Source: Piper betle (taxonomy: Eukaryota > Streptophyta > Magnoliopsida > Piperales > Piperaceae). Taken from it: 64,000 nucleotides of DNA. The notes beneath the pieces are model-generated. The model was not told the DNA's origin, ran no database searches, and saw only the letters and a program-made list of their open reading frames with translations. A program made the position numbers and the translations under genes. Numbering within the stretch: position 1 is the first letter of the stretch; every line of letters starts with the position of its first letter. The stretch lies in the NCBI GenBank assembly GCA_033002965.1, contig JAURVB010013890.1:1-64000 (forward strand). The letters are read 5' to 3'. Of the stretch, positions 10,160 through 21,881 are shown piece after piece.

Positions 10160-13102
10160 TGTAACACCCCGTTTCGGCTCACCCGTGAACCGACCCGGAA
10201 ATGTCACCGGCGACCGAACCGTTCGCTAATCTACTAGATTCGGTTAAGCCGACCCGGATCTACTCTCGGCGTCTCAAGATGGAGATGCAAATGTGAAATG
10301 CATGAATGGGAACAATTGGGTTCTAACGCGGTCCTACATGCATGCTATGATGTACAAGCAAAAACAAGACAAAACAATAAATGAGAAACCAAAAGAAAAT
10401 ATATGCTATTACGGAAAAACGGATAGAGTTTCCCCTAAAAGTGCAATAGGGGCCAACCTGTTCACAACAAGGGTATATGTATATATATATAAATATTTTA
10501 TGAAAATACGATAACACATATCAATCTACATTGACATTAAATCATTATCTCATTCGTTTTTACCCGAGCCGAGTCTGAACTCCAAGGCTCCCTACTCATT
10601 CATATTTATCAATTCGTTTCATAACAAGTAATTCATTCAAGCAAACACATCAAAATTATCATTTACATAACAATAACACACCATCATTATACATACGTTA
10701 CACGCAGCAGGTACATGTGTGCGCGGTTCCGTGCTGCTCCTCCGCAGTCCCGACAGCTTTCATCGCTCGCATTCCTCACCTACATATATATAGAAAAACC
10801 GTCAGTAACGAGTGTTACCGGCCCGGAAAATAACTAATATCAATCTGGCACAGGAGAGCAAACTCTCCTGTTGAATCAAAACCTTATACTTCCTCAAGAA
10901 CTCTCATCAGGGCACATACGGGAGCCGTCGCCGTCGGGTCGACAGCGTCCCCCTTTCTTTCTCATTCTCATACCTTGGCCATTTCTCTATCGCTTCTCGC
11001 ATCAAATTTCATTCCTTACCGCCCTCTGCACCTTCCATATTACTCCTGGCCTTGAGCACAAAGGCCGAGCACTCTCAGGCAGTCGCCTTCAGTACCCTTT
11101 GAACCACAAGTCTAGACATGCGCTGCATTGCAGTACCCGTAAACCTCCACACTTCTCCGGGTTTGAGGAACTCAAAGGTGGAGTTGTCCGGATCCTTCGG
11201 GAACGAAGTGGGTTCTCCCCAGCTCCAGAGCCCGCTCTTCCGAGCACACGCCCTATCTGAAGACGTGGCCGCAAGTAACCCTCATCCCATCTCTCACCGA
11301 AAATGCGAAAACTATACATATATAGGCCTGGGTTGGGATTTATACAATAGGCCCGAAGGCAACTTGAGCTGGATCTGAAGTTCGAAAACAAACTCGAGGG
11401 ATCTCATCCTCGAGGGTTATTAATCCGAAAAAAAACTGTTGGCTAAATGGCCCGAGTTAAGTGGGATCCGATAAAACGCCACTTAACTCGTCCTGCACAT
11501 GATAAATCAAATACACAATAGAGTAGCGTAAAACAGAGAACGAGTCCTAAACGGACCTGGTAGAAGCTCCAAACGGGTCCACGCACCTAGGCGGCGAGCT
11601 CCTACACCGTACCTACACAATCAAGCTAAAAACTAACGCCCGCATGATGAATCACACATCCTATAGCATGCACACACAATCAACACAATCACGCATCAAT
11701 CAACACATATTAACCTATATCAATTCTAGCAAGTCTACTTAGGCTAGTTTGCATTAGATCATGATCATTACCTAGTTACCCTAATTAGTTTCTTAGTCTC
11801 CATTTTTAACACCACTCAATCAAACAAATTTCATATTTTATCCTTAATCAAATCTACATTTATATATATTATTATAACACACAATTCACCAATCCTAGCA
11901 TGCAATTCTAATAAGCAATACTTTCAAATAATTAAGTTAAAATAAATTATACCTCGCGTCGTCGAAAATCGGCGACGGTTAGGGTTTCCGTTTCGTGGCT
12001 CGAAACTCGAATTCGGCACCTAGCGGCGTCCGAAGTCCGATCAGATTGGACCGGGTGCGTTCGGCGGATGATCCGGCGAATTTCCCAAGAATCCAATTTT
12101 TCCGGCGGTTCCGGGGTTTCCGGCAGTGTCGGCGGTTTTCCGGCGGATTCCGACGGTTTTCCGGCGATGATTTGGGACGGGGCAATCAGGGGGTCTATCG
12201 GCACCAGCTCGACGAGCTTGGTCCGATGGTGGTGTCAAACAAGGTAGCCGAGGCGGCGATGGCCGTCGACGGCGGCGTCGAAAATGGGCGGCGGTGGCGG
12301 CGTGCTCCGATCGAGGCTGCGGCCGGCCTCGACGGCGGTCGGGATGGTGGGGGAAACGTCGGCGACGGCGAGGGGGTGGTCGTCAAGGCCACAGCGGCGG
12401 CGGCGCGGCCCGGACGGCGGCGGAATCCGGCTCGAAGTGGCGACGGCCGAGGAGGTTTCGTGGGGCGATTCCGACGTCGTGGCGGCGAGATGGTGGCCGG
12501 GGTGGGTCGTGGCGGCACGGCGACTGCACGGCGGGGCGGGGCGGCGTTGATCGGCGGCAGTACGGCGTCGAGTGGCGGCAGTGGCGGCGACCGTGGGCGG
12601 CGCGGCTAGGGTTTGGATGAAGTAAGGGTCGGGAGGGAGAAGAAATACTCTCAATGGCAGTTTCGTAAATAAGTATTGACTCGACTCCTACTCGAGTCAA
12701 AATAATAACTAGTTCGTAATAAATTCTAAAAAAATCTAGAAAAATATGGAAAAATTCCATAAAATAAAACAAACACAACAACATCTAAATGACATGCTCT
12801 ATAACTAATAACCCACCCGAATATAATCCAACGCGTCCTAATGCGTTATTCGGCCTAAAACTATTCTACGATTAAATAAAAATAACAATCAATACTGCAT
12901 ACCTTCATATACTTGATAACCCATTTTTCATCATCTTTTAGGCGTTATCATCGTACATTTGAGCATACATGACCCTCATCGCTCATAACTCACAGCTGGC
13001 CTCAACTCAGCTCGCGGTCCATGAAGCTGACTCGACTCGAACCGACGGTTGAACCGACTGCTTCACTCCCGTAAAACTCTGACTCGAGTCACGGGTTTTA
13101 CA
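10160..13102 (-). mobile_element. solo LTR of Tekay/Del-like family (2.94 kb)
   Basis: Reads TGTAACACCCC...GGGTTTTACA on the plus strand, the reverse complement of the LTR ends seen at 34543-37543. Shared internal blocks include CCGAAGGCAACTTG near 11355, CTAGGCGGCGAGCTCCTAC near 11587 and the ACTCGGGCCA/AAGTGGGATCC block near 11450-11475. The flanks TAAGG (10155-10159) and GAAGG (13103-13107) differ at one base and are probably the target-site duplication. No internal region or partner LTR is present. It separates the zipper exon from the START linker of the HD-ZIP IV pseudogene. Confidence 0.82.
11950..12640 (-). other. GC-rich module of the large LTR (copy 1)
   Basis: A block of GGCGG/CCGCC-rich DNA sits inside the LTR. 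In LTR orientation it ends in GAGGTATAATT, as do the corresponding blocks at 35040-35710, 41730-42400 and 57000-57720. Long overlapping frames exist on both strands, but predicted peptides differ between copies, so coding is unlikely. Its position and the conserved G|GTATAAT edge suggest a leader or promoter-proximal part of the LTR transcript; this is inference. Confidence 0.55.
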
Positions 13103-13978
13103 GAAGGTGGTGGCAGCGGGGAGGGGGAGGGGTGGTCGATGAACTTTCCGGCGAGGGCAGACGCGGTCGAGCTCGTCCTTGAGCCGGGCGTTCTCGAGGA
13201 GGAGGTGTTGCGCCTCCATGGACGCCTCCCCCGGCACCGCCAAACCACCGCAGCCGCTGCACATTGGACTCCGCATCGCATCCCGTATCGCCATGTTCTC
13301 TGCCCGCGGCTTGTCGTTCTCCGACCTCAAAATCGTGTTCTTGCTCCTATCGCGTCTGATCAAAGCATCAAAAAATGAAAATTTTAAATACAACAAAAAC
13401 TATACAGTAACACCAAAGTGAAATGAAATGATTCACAACACTGTCTTTCGATTTTTTTTAAAATAGAGAAATAGAAATGAGGTTAGAGAATCGGTTGAAA
13501 ACGTTTGAAAACAACGATAAGCTCGAAAGAAATGAGATTTTGCAGTACCTTCATTTGGGTGTTGCGGTTCTGGAACCAGAACTTGACCAGCCGGCTCTCC
13601 AAGCACAGCCTCTTGCTCAGCTCCGCCCTTTGCTTTTGGTATGGATGCGGGCATTCTTTGAACAATCTGAGAGTTACAAAAAAGAAAAAATTTAGTTAAT
13701 ATTATATATGATCATGATGATGAAGGCGGGAGAGATTATATGTGTACGTATGTGTATATGTTTCTTGGATGGCAGCGCTTCTTTCTGGGGGTGGTCGGCG
13801 CCTCGATCGTCCCGGAGACGCCTTCCATGTTATCACTCCCACATCTGCTCTCATACTCCTCTTCTCTGTTGTTGTTGGGGGAATGGGTAATTCTAGGTTG
13901 GAGCAGCTGCTGCTCCCCCGTGCATGTGCAAGCTCCCCTTGGGCAGCTTCCTGCATGCTTGTTTGCTGCATCAAACAA
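13103..13978 (-). pseudogene. HD-ZIP IV fragment: N-terminus, homeodomain and zipper exons
   Basis: The 13978-13701 segment has EYESRCGSDNMEGVSG and PRKKRCH, the conserved stretch that precedes the homeodomain. The next exon (13666-13549) has an AG acceptor and a GTACTG donor and encodes LFKECPHP...KQRAEL and [12 protein letters not shown], the helix-3 region; the family usually has WFQNKRTQMK. The residues between KKR and LFKECPHP, helix 1 of the homeodomain, are missing. The third exon (13355-13103) encodes [24 protein letters not shown] and [13 protein letters not shown] one-base loss near 13160 then moves [16 protein letters not shown] into another frame. Confidence 0.88.
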
Positions 13979-14512
13979 GGGAACACGCCATTGTATATAA
14001 GGGTGGAGTGGAACGAGGAGGTGGTGGTGGGGGGAGGTCGGCGAGGACCCAGCCGGCTAAGCCCCCTCGGCGGCAGAGGAGGCTGAACAGGCTCTTGCGG
14101 GGGCGGGGGAGGTCGGCGAGGAAGGCAAAAGCGTCGGCGGCAGAGAAGAGGGGGCTGGCGTCGGGGCCGTGGCCGAAGAGGAGGGAGACGAGGAGACCGC
14201 CATGGCCGGAGCAGGCGGCGAGGTCGAACAAGTCGGGGAGGCGGGCGTCGCTGAGGGAGGAGGAGCGGTGGAGGGCGGATTCGAGGCGGGTGAGGGAGGC
14301 GGCGGTGAGGAGGCCATCGGTCGGGCCGGCGGCATCGATGGAGAGGATGCGGACGAGGCCGACGTCGCCGGCGAGGGCCGGGGGAGCGGCCTGCTTGGGT
14401 TTGTTGTTGGGCGGGTAGCCAAACAAGAACTGGGCCTCCAAAATGGAGAAGATCCCGTGGCTAAGCTTGTCGACGTCACTATGGGCAGGACTTGGGCTGG
14501 AGTGACCATGGC
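13971..14512 (-). pseudogene. patatin-like phospholipase (pPLA-III type) fragment
   Basis: Patatin-like proteins are lipid acyl hydrolases. The minus-strand frame has DVDKLSHGIFSILEAQFLFG, the usual N-terminal start of plant pPLA-III proteins. It is followed by VRILSIDAAGPTDGLL (oxyanion-loop region, normally DGGG) and ARLPDLFDLAACSGHGG (nucleophile-elbow region, which in this subgroup departs from GxSxG). It stops at 13971 after about 165 residues, where the family continues for 200 or more. The replacement of DGGG by DAAG and the truncation make it inactive as read. It abuts the start of the HD-ZIP IV fragment almost directly, in the same orientation. A clear start codon in this frame was not fixed. 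Confidence 0.75.
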
Positions 14513-16498
14513 CATGGCGCCCGCAATGGTGGTGGGTGGGGGGTGGGGGAGGGTCTGTAAGGGCATCCAGGCAGAGAAGACGGTGTCAGCGAAGGCGAAG
14601 GTTTAAGGTGTTGGAGTTGTGATGGTGATGGCGGCGATATGGCGGGGGATTTATTGGAGAAGAAGAACGGGTTGGAATGACGTGGGGGCGGTGCATGTTA
14701 GACGGAGCACGAGCTACGTGTTCCACCCTTAGGCCGTTGGATAGAATCCATCCTTGATATATATATATTGCGTTTATTTTATCCACAAAATATATTGCAT
14801 TTATCGCATTTTAAAAAATACATTAAATATATACTAAGGTTTGGCCAAACCAAGAAAGTTCTAATCACATCTTGAGCCAGTTCTAATGGAAACATGGCGA
14901 CACAAAATTAGTTTGTTAAGGACATAGGTATGTTCCTAGTTCTTAAGTACAGCCTTCTCTTAGATCATTAGAGTAATAAATCATGAGTTCTTTTTTCAGG
15001 CATTAAATCATGAGAACGAAATTAAGAAGAGAAAGGTGAAAGATCAATTTGGGTTGATTATGAAGTCCCACCAACACACATGTCCAAACGGACTAATGAA
15101 TATGGATGCATGAAATTAACTATTTTATTAGTAATTGTTCCATTTTAAAAAACACTGATAGCCTTTCTCTTACCTTATATTCTATACAAATGATATGTAA
15201 TAAGGTGTTTAACTGCATTGTTTTATACTCATTTATTGTAGAAATATAAAATGACAATGATAATGACTAAAAAGGTATTTGTCAAAACCTTGACAAAATA
15301 TAAAGTGGCGTAAGCTATTTCAAAAAAGCTTCACAAAATATTTTATATATATATATATATACACACACATACATACAAAGAATTATGTGGAGCAGAGTGC
15401 TAAGTTAGTTGTGTTGCATTTTTTTATATAATAGAACCTTTTTTTTATACTTATCCGTCTCCCCCTTCCTTCTCAAATATAATTTTATCGGGTTGTCTTT
15501 TTTATAATTATAATAAAACAAAATTATGACAAAATTATTTATAGATTGTAAAAAATAAAAATTATTGCAACCAAATGCTCTATAAGGTAGACCCAATGAG
15601 ATGATCATCCTCACCAAACAAGATAATTAAGCTACATGAATAATTTTTTTAACAAAAAAACATCGAAAAGAAAAAAATTATAGTAGCGTTTACGCAGACC
15701 ATTCTTAAAGCACCAATGTTTGAAGTTGAAAATATTACGATTTCTTTCTTTGATGTTTTTATCTAAACAATGGTTATGAAGGTGTCGGACCAATAGAGCT
15801 TACGAGTGAATGTGCAGGTAAGAGATCAATGCTTATCTTTATGGTGCAGTACTGTAGTTCTTCACAAATAATAAGAGTTGTATTTAAAAAAAAAGAATTA
15901 TAAGAGTTGTTGTTTGGAAAAAAATAATAATAAGACTTTTTTTTCTTATTTCTGAATCAATAGTAAGAGTTGTTTGAACTTTTAAAAAAGCAAAAAGTAA
16001 TGCCGAAGAAAAGATGTGCGATGCCGCGTCGTTAGCGAATGCACCAAATGTGTTTTTTTTAAGAATTAAGCATCAGATGTTTTCTTATGGAATTAAGTAT
16101 TGGGATTTTCTGGACTGAATACTACTCCTAAACCATTGCTAATGTAAGAGAGTAAATCTTAACTCGTCTTTTAAGAGGGAGATTATCCACAGACCATGAT
16201 AAATATAAAACCTAAATTTTAAATAGTTTTTTCTATAATAAATAATCATAAATAAATAAAAATCTCAATTTAAGTATGTATTATCAAATAACAAACTTAA
16301 ATTCAAATAATATATATATGAAGAGAAGGGTTGAGGTGTGCAGAGTAGGAAAAATTTCCTGTCCAAAACTCATATGAGCCATCCGATTATAAGACCAAAA
16401 TCTATTGTTTCAAAAAAAAAAAAAAAAGTCACCAACGGCCCTGACCCCACCGCAGATGCCCCCGTTCGTCCCCTCCCCTCTGCCCCGCTCCCCCTACG
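14513..16498. other. AT-rich intergenic sequence
   Basis: No supported gene. It includes a (TA)n-(CA)n-(CATA)n microsatellite at about 15340-15378, poly-A runs, and a C-rich stretch at 16440-16495 just before the next LTR. Confidence 0.5.
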
Positions 16499-16711
16499 TG
16501 TAAAACCCGTGATTTAAGTTATGGTTTTATAGTCTAAATTGATTGGTTTAATTATTATTTTCAATCGGGTTAATTTTAAAGCACGCGTACTGAGCCGAGG
16601 CCGATCTTGTGTTGTGAACCATGAGAGTCATGTGTGCCTAAGTATATGATGATAACGTCCATAAAATAGTAGCATTATGAGTTATCAGAATATATATATA
16701 TATATATATAT

Positions 16712-18933
16712 TGTTCGAGCGAGGGATTGTTCGCCCCCTCAAATCGGTTCTTTAATGTGATTCGGGTTTGAAGGTTTGGTGGGATCGAGGCGCCCTTGCC
16801 GTGCAAAGAGATAGTGCAATGGAAATAGAAAAATGTTACAAATAGTAAAATGACACGCAGGAAATTTTTTACGTGGTTCCTTAGGGTTCAACTTGAATCC
16901 CTAAATCAGTCCACTGTGAGATTAGCACTCACAATCCACTATTTCTCCTTTGATTTTTTACAAATTACACAAAACATTGAAGTTTTGCTACCTTTAGATA
17001 AATTTGCCTTGATCAGTTTGGAAAGCCTTCAAATTTTTCTAGAGTGTTGATATGCTGAACCAGGAACCAAACAAATGCTGGATCGAACCGGATGGCGTAC
17101 GTTAGCTTCCTCTTCTGCGTGCGCCAGTCTATAGGAAGTGTAGCAGTACACCAGCTCCAATTTGGGACGCAGTTTTGTAACTGGTCACAGTCTGGCTTTG
17201 CGGACACGGACCGGGAAGAAGGATTTGGTTTTGGCACGACAAAAGTGGATGCGGTCAGCAGTAAACGGGTCCGACAACCTTGCTGCAGCGGCGGTGTAAT
17301 GGTGGTTTTGGTGGCTTCGGCGGCGGTTTTTTCGTCAGTTGAAGGTGCGGAGATTGCCCAGAACGGTAGATCATAGACCTATGGGTCTCTTGACGGTGGT
17401 GGCTCCGGTCGGTCGGTCGGAGGCCAGAAAGTTAGACACTTTTCTGCACTTTTGTGCTACACTACTCTGATCGGTCACTTCTCCATTTTTTTCCGGCGAC
17501 CTCAGTAATGAAATCCGGTGGATCTCCATTTGGATTTCTATTCCATCATATTCACTTGATCACAACGGAAGGGCTGGGAACGACCGGAACTGGTTGAAAA
17601 AATCCAAGAAATCCACGGTTCGCTACTTTGTTTTCTGCTTTTCCGGCCAGCAACTTCCTCGCTTCCCGATTTTTCCCGGCGGCTACAGCGACGAACTTTG
17701 CCGAAACTAAGTTTGGGTTTCTGGACCACTCCTCTGTCTTCACGTTTCACCTCACGTTGACATTGGGAACAGCCGGTGTTGGTCGGAACAAATTAGCGAA
17801 ATCAGACCTTCGCTACTCTGTTTTCTGCTTTTTCCAATCGGCAACTTGCTGGCAAAATTTCGGCGACAGCAGGAGTCTCCGGCGGAAATTCTGGGGGTGC
17901 TGTGTCGAGGGCACTCTGAGCTCCAAGCAAATGGTCTTGTACTGATACAATAAGGTCGAGGTTGTCCGAAAAAGTCACCGCAGTAAATTGGACGCCGAAC
18001 CTGCAAAACAAAGATGCTATCGTGTTCTTCGTTGTCGGCGGGAATGGTACAGGGCTCCGGTGGGCTCTGATATTTTGGGCTCAGAAATTCCTAGCAAGGG
18101 CAAACATCAACTGGCAAGGCTTCAATATACTCTAGAAGCAACACTTCATTCTCTTTTCACGGTCGTAGTCGAGGAAGCCAGACTTTAAGGCGGCAAGGAT
18201 TTGGATTCCGGGGATAGTGCTTCAAAGCTCCACCTTTCTTCTTCTTCACGATGACACAGTGGCAAAACTTTGGCGAGCAACAGAATCTTTCTTCAGCTCC
18301 CTCACGGACAGCAACGAGGCTTCGCAGTAGCATTAACAACACGGCTTCACGACAATGTTGGCAAGGCGCAACAACCAAAATTCATGGGTGGAGACGTCAT
18401 AGGCATGCACGACAGGGAAGGGCAATCATCTCCATTTCTTGCTTCTTTTCTGCAAAATAGAAAAACCAACCTTTGGGTAAATTGGCTACAGCGTGGTGAT
18501 AGGGCAACTCTCAATGATCTCATCTATGATGAGTCAATAGCACATGGCAGCGTACTTCAAGCCATGTATTAGTTGGTGAGACAGGGTCACAGGTGATGAT
18601 CTCTAGCGAGGGGCTCCTTCCCTGCTCTTTCTTCTTTTCTCTTTTTCTCTGTAAAAACTTTTTCTTTATCGTACGAGCCCCCCTTTTGCTTCAGCAATAA
18701 CACCCGGCTTTTATAAATTTGAGATAATTCCTGAGTGAGGGATTTCCTCCAACGGCTGTAGAACAATGTCTACCTCTTCCTTTGGCAATTCTTTTCTCCG
18801 GCAGTTTTGGAACCGTATGACCAATTCTCTGGTAATATGCAGGAAGTCATCCACGTAAGTGGCGGAGTACTGTCACATAATTGGATAAATATTATCCATA
18901 TAACCAGATAAATATAAATATTTTTCGAATACA
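16712..18933. mobile_element. nested 2.2-kb insert, probable solo LTR
   Basis: The surrounding LTR aligns with its relatives up to the (TA)n at 16711 and again from about 18934, so this interval is an insertion. It begins TGTTCGAGCG and ends TTCGAATACA, giving TG...CA ends with partly inverted termini. Flanks are TATAT and TATGT, one mismatch. No gag or pol frame was seen; all open frames are short. The interior, with words such as ACGTGGTTCC, is like a long copia LTR, but the superfamily is not proven. Confidence 0.5.
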
Positions 18934-19148
18934 TATGTAAAAGAGTACATCAGATTTTCTTTATTTATTTTAATTAAATCGTAGAATTATTTTTATGCCG
19001 AATAATGTATTAGGATGCATCACGGGTAATTTGGGTGGGTTATTAGTTATAGAGCATGTCATTGATGTGTATTATATTTTATGGGTTTTTTATTACGAGT
19101 TAGCATTATTTTTGACTTGTGTCAGAGTCGAGTTAAATTTTAATTACA

Positions 19149-19275
19149 ATACGACCATTTGTTTTTCTTAGATGACCATTTGTTTTTCTTAGACGACCAT
19201 TCATTTTTCTTAAATGACCATTCGTTTTTCTAAACAACCATTCATTTGTTTAAACGACCATTTGTTTTCTCACCC
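19149..19275 (+). repeat. minisatellite, about six copies of a ~21-bp unit
   Basis: The unit is approximately ACGACCATTTGTTTTTCTTAG, repeated six times with small length and base changes. It lies within the solo LTR and is absent from the corresponding place in the 34543 and 41235 LTRs, so it expanded in this copy. Confidence 0.85.
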
Positions 19276-20439
19276 TGACATCTATATATTCCACACTTCT
19301 GTCATTCAGCCACCATCATCCTTCTCGCTCAAATTCTTCCTTCTTCATTTTCTTCCTTCCTTCTTCCCTACAATCCTCACTCGAGCCGAGCACAACCTTG
19401 TTGTCGGTCGCTGTGTGACTTACGATTGGGTATAGATTTTTATCCGATTTAATTATTTAAAATTTATATTTATTAGCACGAACATGCTAGAAATAATGAA
19501 CTGTTGTGATAAATGTCTGATTATAGTTGAAGTGATGATTTTTATGATTTGATTAATAGGTAGTGATCTAATTAAGTAAATTAAATTTGAGCATGCTAAT
19601 TGATTGCAATGTAATTTAGAAAATGTAATAAAATTAGGATGATGGGACATTTTTACATTGATAATTGTTTGACTGTTGTTAGATGATGATTGTATTGTAT
19701 GTGTGATATTCATGATATGTTTGATGCATCATTCAGTTAGTGAGCGTTAGTTGTTAGATTTAATGTATAGGTTTGAAGTAGGAGTTCGTCGTCTAGGCGC
19801 GTGTACACGATTGGAGCTTCTACCAGGTCTGTTAGGACTCGCTTCTGGTTTTATCTCTATACTCTATCGTGTGTTAGGACTCGCTTTTGGTTTTATCTCT
19901 ATACTCTATCGTGTGTTATTGTGTTATTTTTACAGGTAAGTGGCGGACGTGCTGAGTGGTGGATTTATTGTATCCCACTCCACACAGGCCATTTAGTCGC
20001 ACATTATTTCTGTATTAATAACCATCGAGGATGAGATCCCTTGAGTATGTTTTCGAAAATAAGATCCACCATAAGTTACCTTCAGGGTTATTATATAAAT
20101 CCCTTCTCAGGCTTATATATAGTTTTATAAACAAGAGAAGGGAAATTCGACAATCGTACTACGCGAGCGGGCACGTGCTTGTCAAAACGAGCTTTAGAAC
20201 TGGTGAGTTCCTCAAACCCAGAGAAGTTTGGAGGTTTACGGGTAATGTTGTGCAGCGCATAGCTAAACTTGTAGTTAAGAAAGCAAGTCTTTTCTAACCT
20301 AGACATTTTGCTGATCGAACAAAATCTACGAAAAAAAATGCGAAAGCCATAGAAAAAAGAGCGAAAAGTTGAGTTGAGTGGTGGTCATTATAGTGGTTCC
20401 TTCTAATCCTAGAAAACGTTTGAAAAAACCTGCTACAGA

Positions 20440-20900
20440 ACTATCGAGTAGGGGCAAAAAAATGATAAGTAGTTACATAAGATCGACTGTTATCACTATC
20501 GAGTAGGGGGAAAAAAACGATAAGTAGATACATAAGATCGACTGTTATTAGACAACCAAAAATCAGATGTGGTTCAATGGGTAAATGTGGTTCAATCTTT
20601 GAGAGTACTCGGTCTTCGTGCTCAAGGGTACTTGGTCTTTGAGAGTACTCGGTCTTCGTGTTCAAGGGTACTCGGTCTTCGTGCTCATGGTAAGGAGAAT
20701 TATTAAGGTAAAGAGAGGGCTTAGGTTATACTAGTAGTCCTAAGGGACCAGCAAATAAAAACGATAAGTAGATACATAAGATCGATTGTTCCCTGACAAC
20801 CAAAAATCAGATGTGTTCAAGGGTATTCGGTCTTCGTGTTCAAGGGTATTCGGTCTTCGTGCTCAAGGCCAAGAGAATTATGGAGGTAAGGAAAAAACTA
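20440..20900 (+). repeat. local duplications within the solo LTR
   Basis: A block with CGATAAGTAG-TACATAAGATCG recurs three times (about 20463, 20519 and 20761). A second unit, ACTCGGTCTTCGTGCTCAAG and variants, recurs at least five times between 20605 and 20870. The corresponding region in the 34543 LTR has one copy of the second unit, so these are copy-specific expansions. Confidence 0.75.
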
Positions 20901-21881
20901 GCAGCAAGTAAAATGAAAGGAAAAAACTAGCAGTGAGTAAAATGAGAAAATCAGTAGCAGCAGGGCAGTCAGTATGCTACTGGGTCTACAGGGCAGTCTA
21001 TTGGGTCTACAGGGCTTAAGATATACTGGTAGTTTCGAGGTACTAGCAAATGAAATGAGAAAATCAGTAACAACAGAGGATATACTAATAGTCTTGAGGG
21101 ACCATCAAAGTCAGCAGCAGCAGAAGCACAGTCGGTTCATGATGCTACCGTGCTACCAGGTCTGCACAGTCAGTCCATGATGCTACCGTGCTACTGGGTC
21201 TGTAACCTAGTGGCACCTAAGTTCACAGAGAAGTATATGAATGTTTTCTTTCATATGAGAGTTTGCCCTTTGATATTAATTATATTTTTGGACCAATAAC
21301 ATTCGTTACTAACGTGCTTTTAAGTGATGATAATAAGGAGAATGATCAGCCTATGACGTGTTTTTATATAGGTGATGATAATTAGGAGAATGAGCCAGCC
21401 TAGGTAGAAGAGCAGTGAGGTCTCTTGCATACACACACCTCAAACGATAGAATATTAATGTTTTGTTTATTTTGTCTTTATATTAAGAATGATGTGATGT
21501 AAAGTATGACAATTGAATTCATATGATTAAAAAGTAATTAGAATATACAGATTGGTCAATACCCAAGATTTAGAATAAATTATACAATAGATTAGAAGTT
21601 TGTGTGAATATCAATTCATTGTAATATATATATATATATATATGTAACATTATTATTTTTATCGATTTTTATCATCATTATTTTTAGTATAAATTGGTTG
21701 TCATGTCATCCATGTAGTAGCATGTTAGGTTTATTTTTGTGCATTCATCCATACATGTAGACATCTTCCATTTCAGAGATGCCAGGTAGATCCTCAGGGT
21801 TGGGTTTGGGTTTGCTGACCTAACCGGACCGGTGACATTCCGGTTCGGTTCCCAAACGTGAACTGGATTTGGGGTGTTACA

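Larger units (their letters stand above)
7541..13978 (-). pseudogene. HD-ZIP IV transcription factor pseudogene, split by two LTR insertions
   Basis: HD-ZIP IV proteins (ANL2/ROC/GL2 type) are nuclear DNA-binding regulators, mainly of epidermis, with homeodomain, zipper-loop-zipper and START domains. On the minus strand, pieces occur in the correct order: acidic N-terminus and KKR box (13978-13701), homeodomain C-terminal half (13666-13549), zipper (13355-13103), linker to START (10154-10002), and START (7937-7541). The intervals 10160-13102 and 7938-10001 are LTR insertions. Removing the latter restores an uninterrupted frame through DGNHGNKETTNYEEYL. It is nevertheless a pseudogene: the first part of the homeodomain is absent, frames shift near 13160 and across the second insertion, and nothing follows the first half of START. 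The zipper-loop with CSGCGG and [12 protein letters not shown] favours the ANL2/HDG1 clade. Confidence 0.88.
16499..21881 (+). mobile_element. solo LTR of the Tekay/Del-like family, interrupted by a nested insert
   Basis: Starts TGTAAAACCCGTGATTTAAG and ends GGGGTGTTACA, as in the LTRs at 34543 and 41235. It shares with them the ACTGAGCCGA block (16594), GATCGTAGAATT-like block (18977), GGTTTACGGG block (20232), the TCATATGAGAGTTTGCC block (21250) and the GTGAACTGGATTTGGGGTG end. It is older or more diverged than the other copies. A 2.2-kb insert interrupts it at 16712-18933, and it carries extra local duplications. Flanking five-base words (CTACG and CCTTG) do not match, so a target duplication is not demonstrable. 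Confidence 0.75.

Noticed and set aside
11995..12784. Frames up to 204 codons rich in Gly/Arg or Pro/Arg
   Set aside because: GC-rich module of an LTR; peptides are not conserved between the four copies, so the frames are compositional.
14057..14606. Frames of 145-169 codons over the patatin fragment
   Set aside because: Alternative frames of GC-rich DNA; only the frame with DVDKLSHGIFSILE and LSID shows family motifs.
16430..16498. Target-site duplication for the 16499-21881 LTR
   Set aside because: Flanking CTACG and CCTTG do not match; both flanks are C-rich, which makes partial similarity uninformative.
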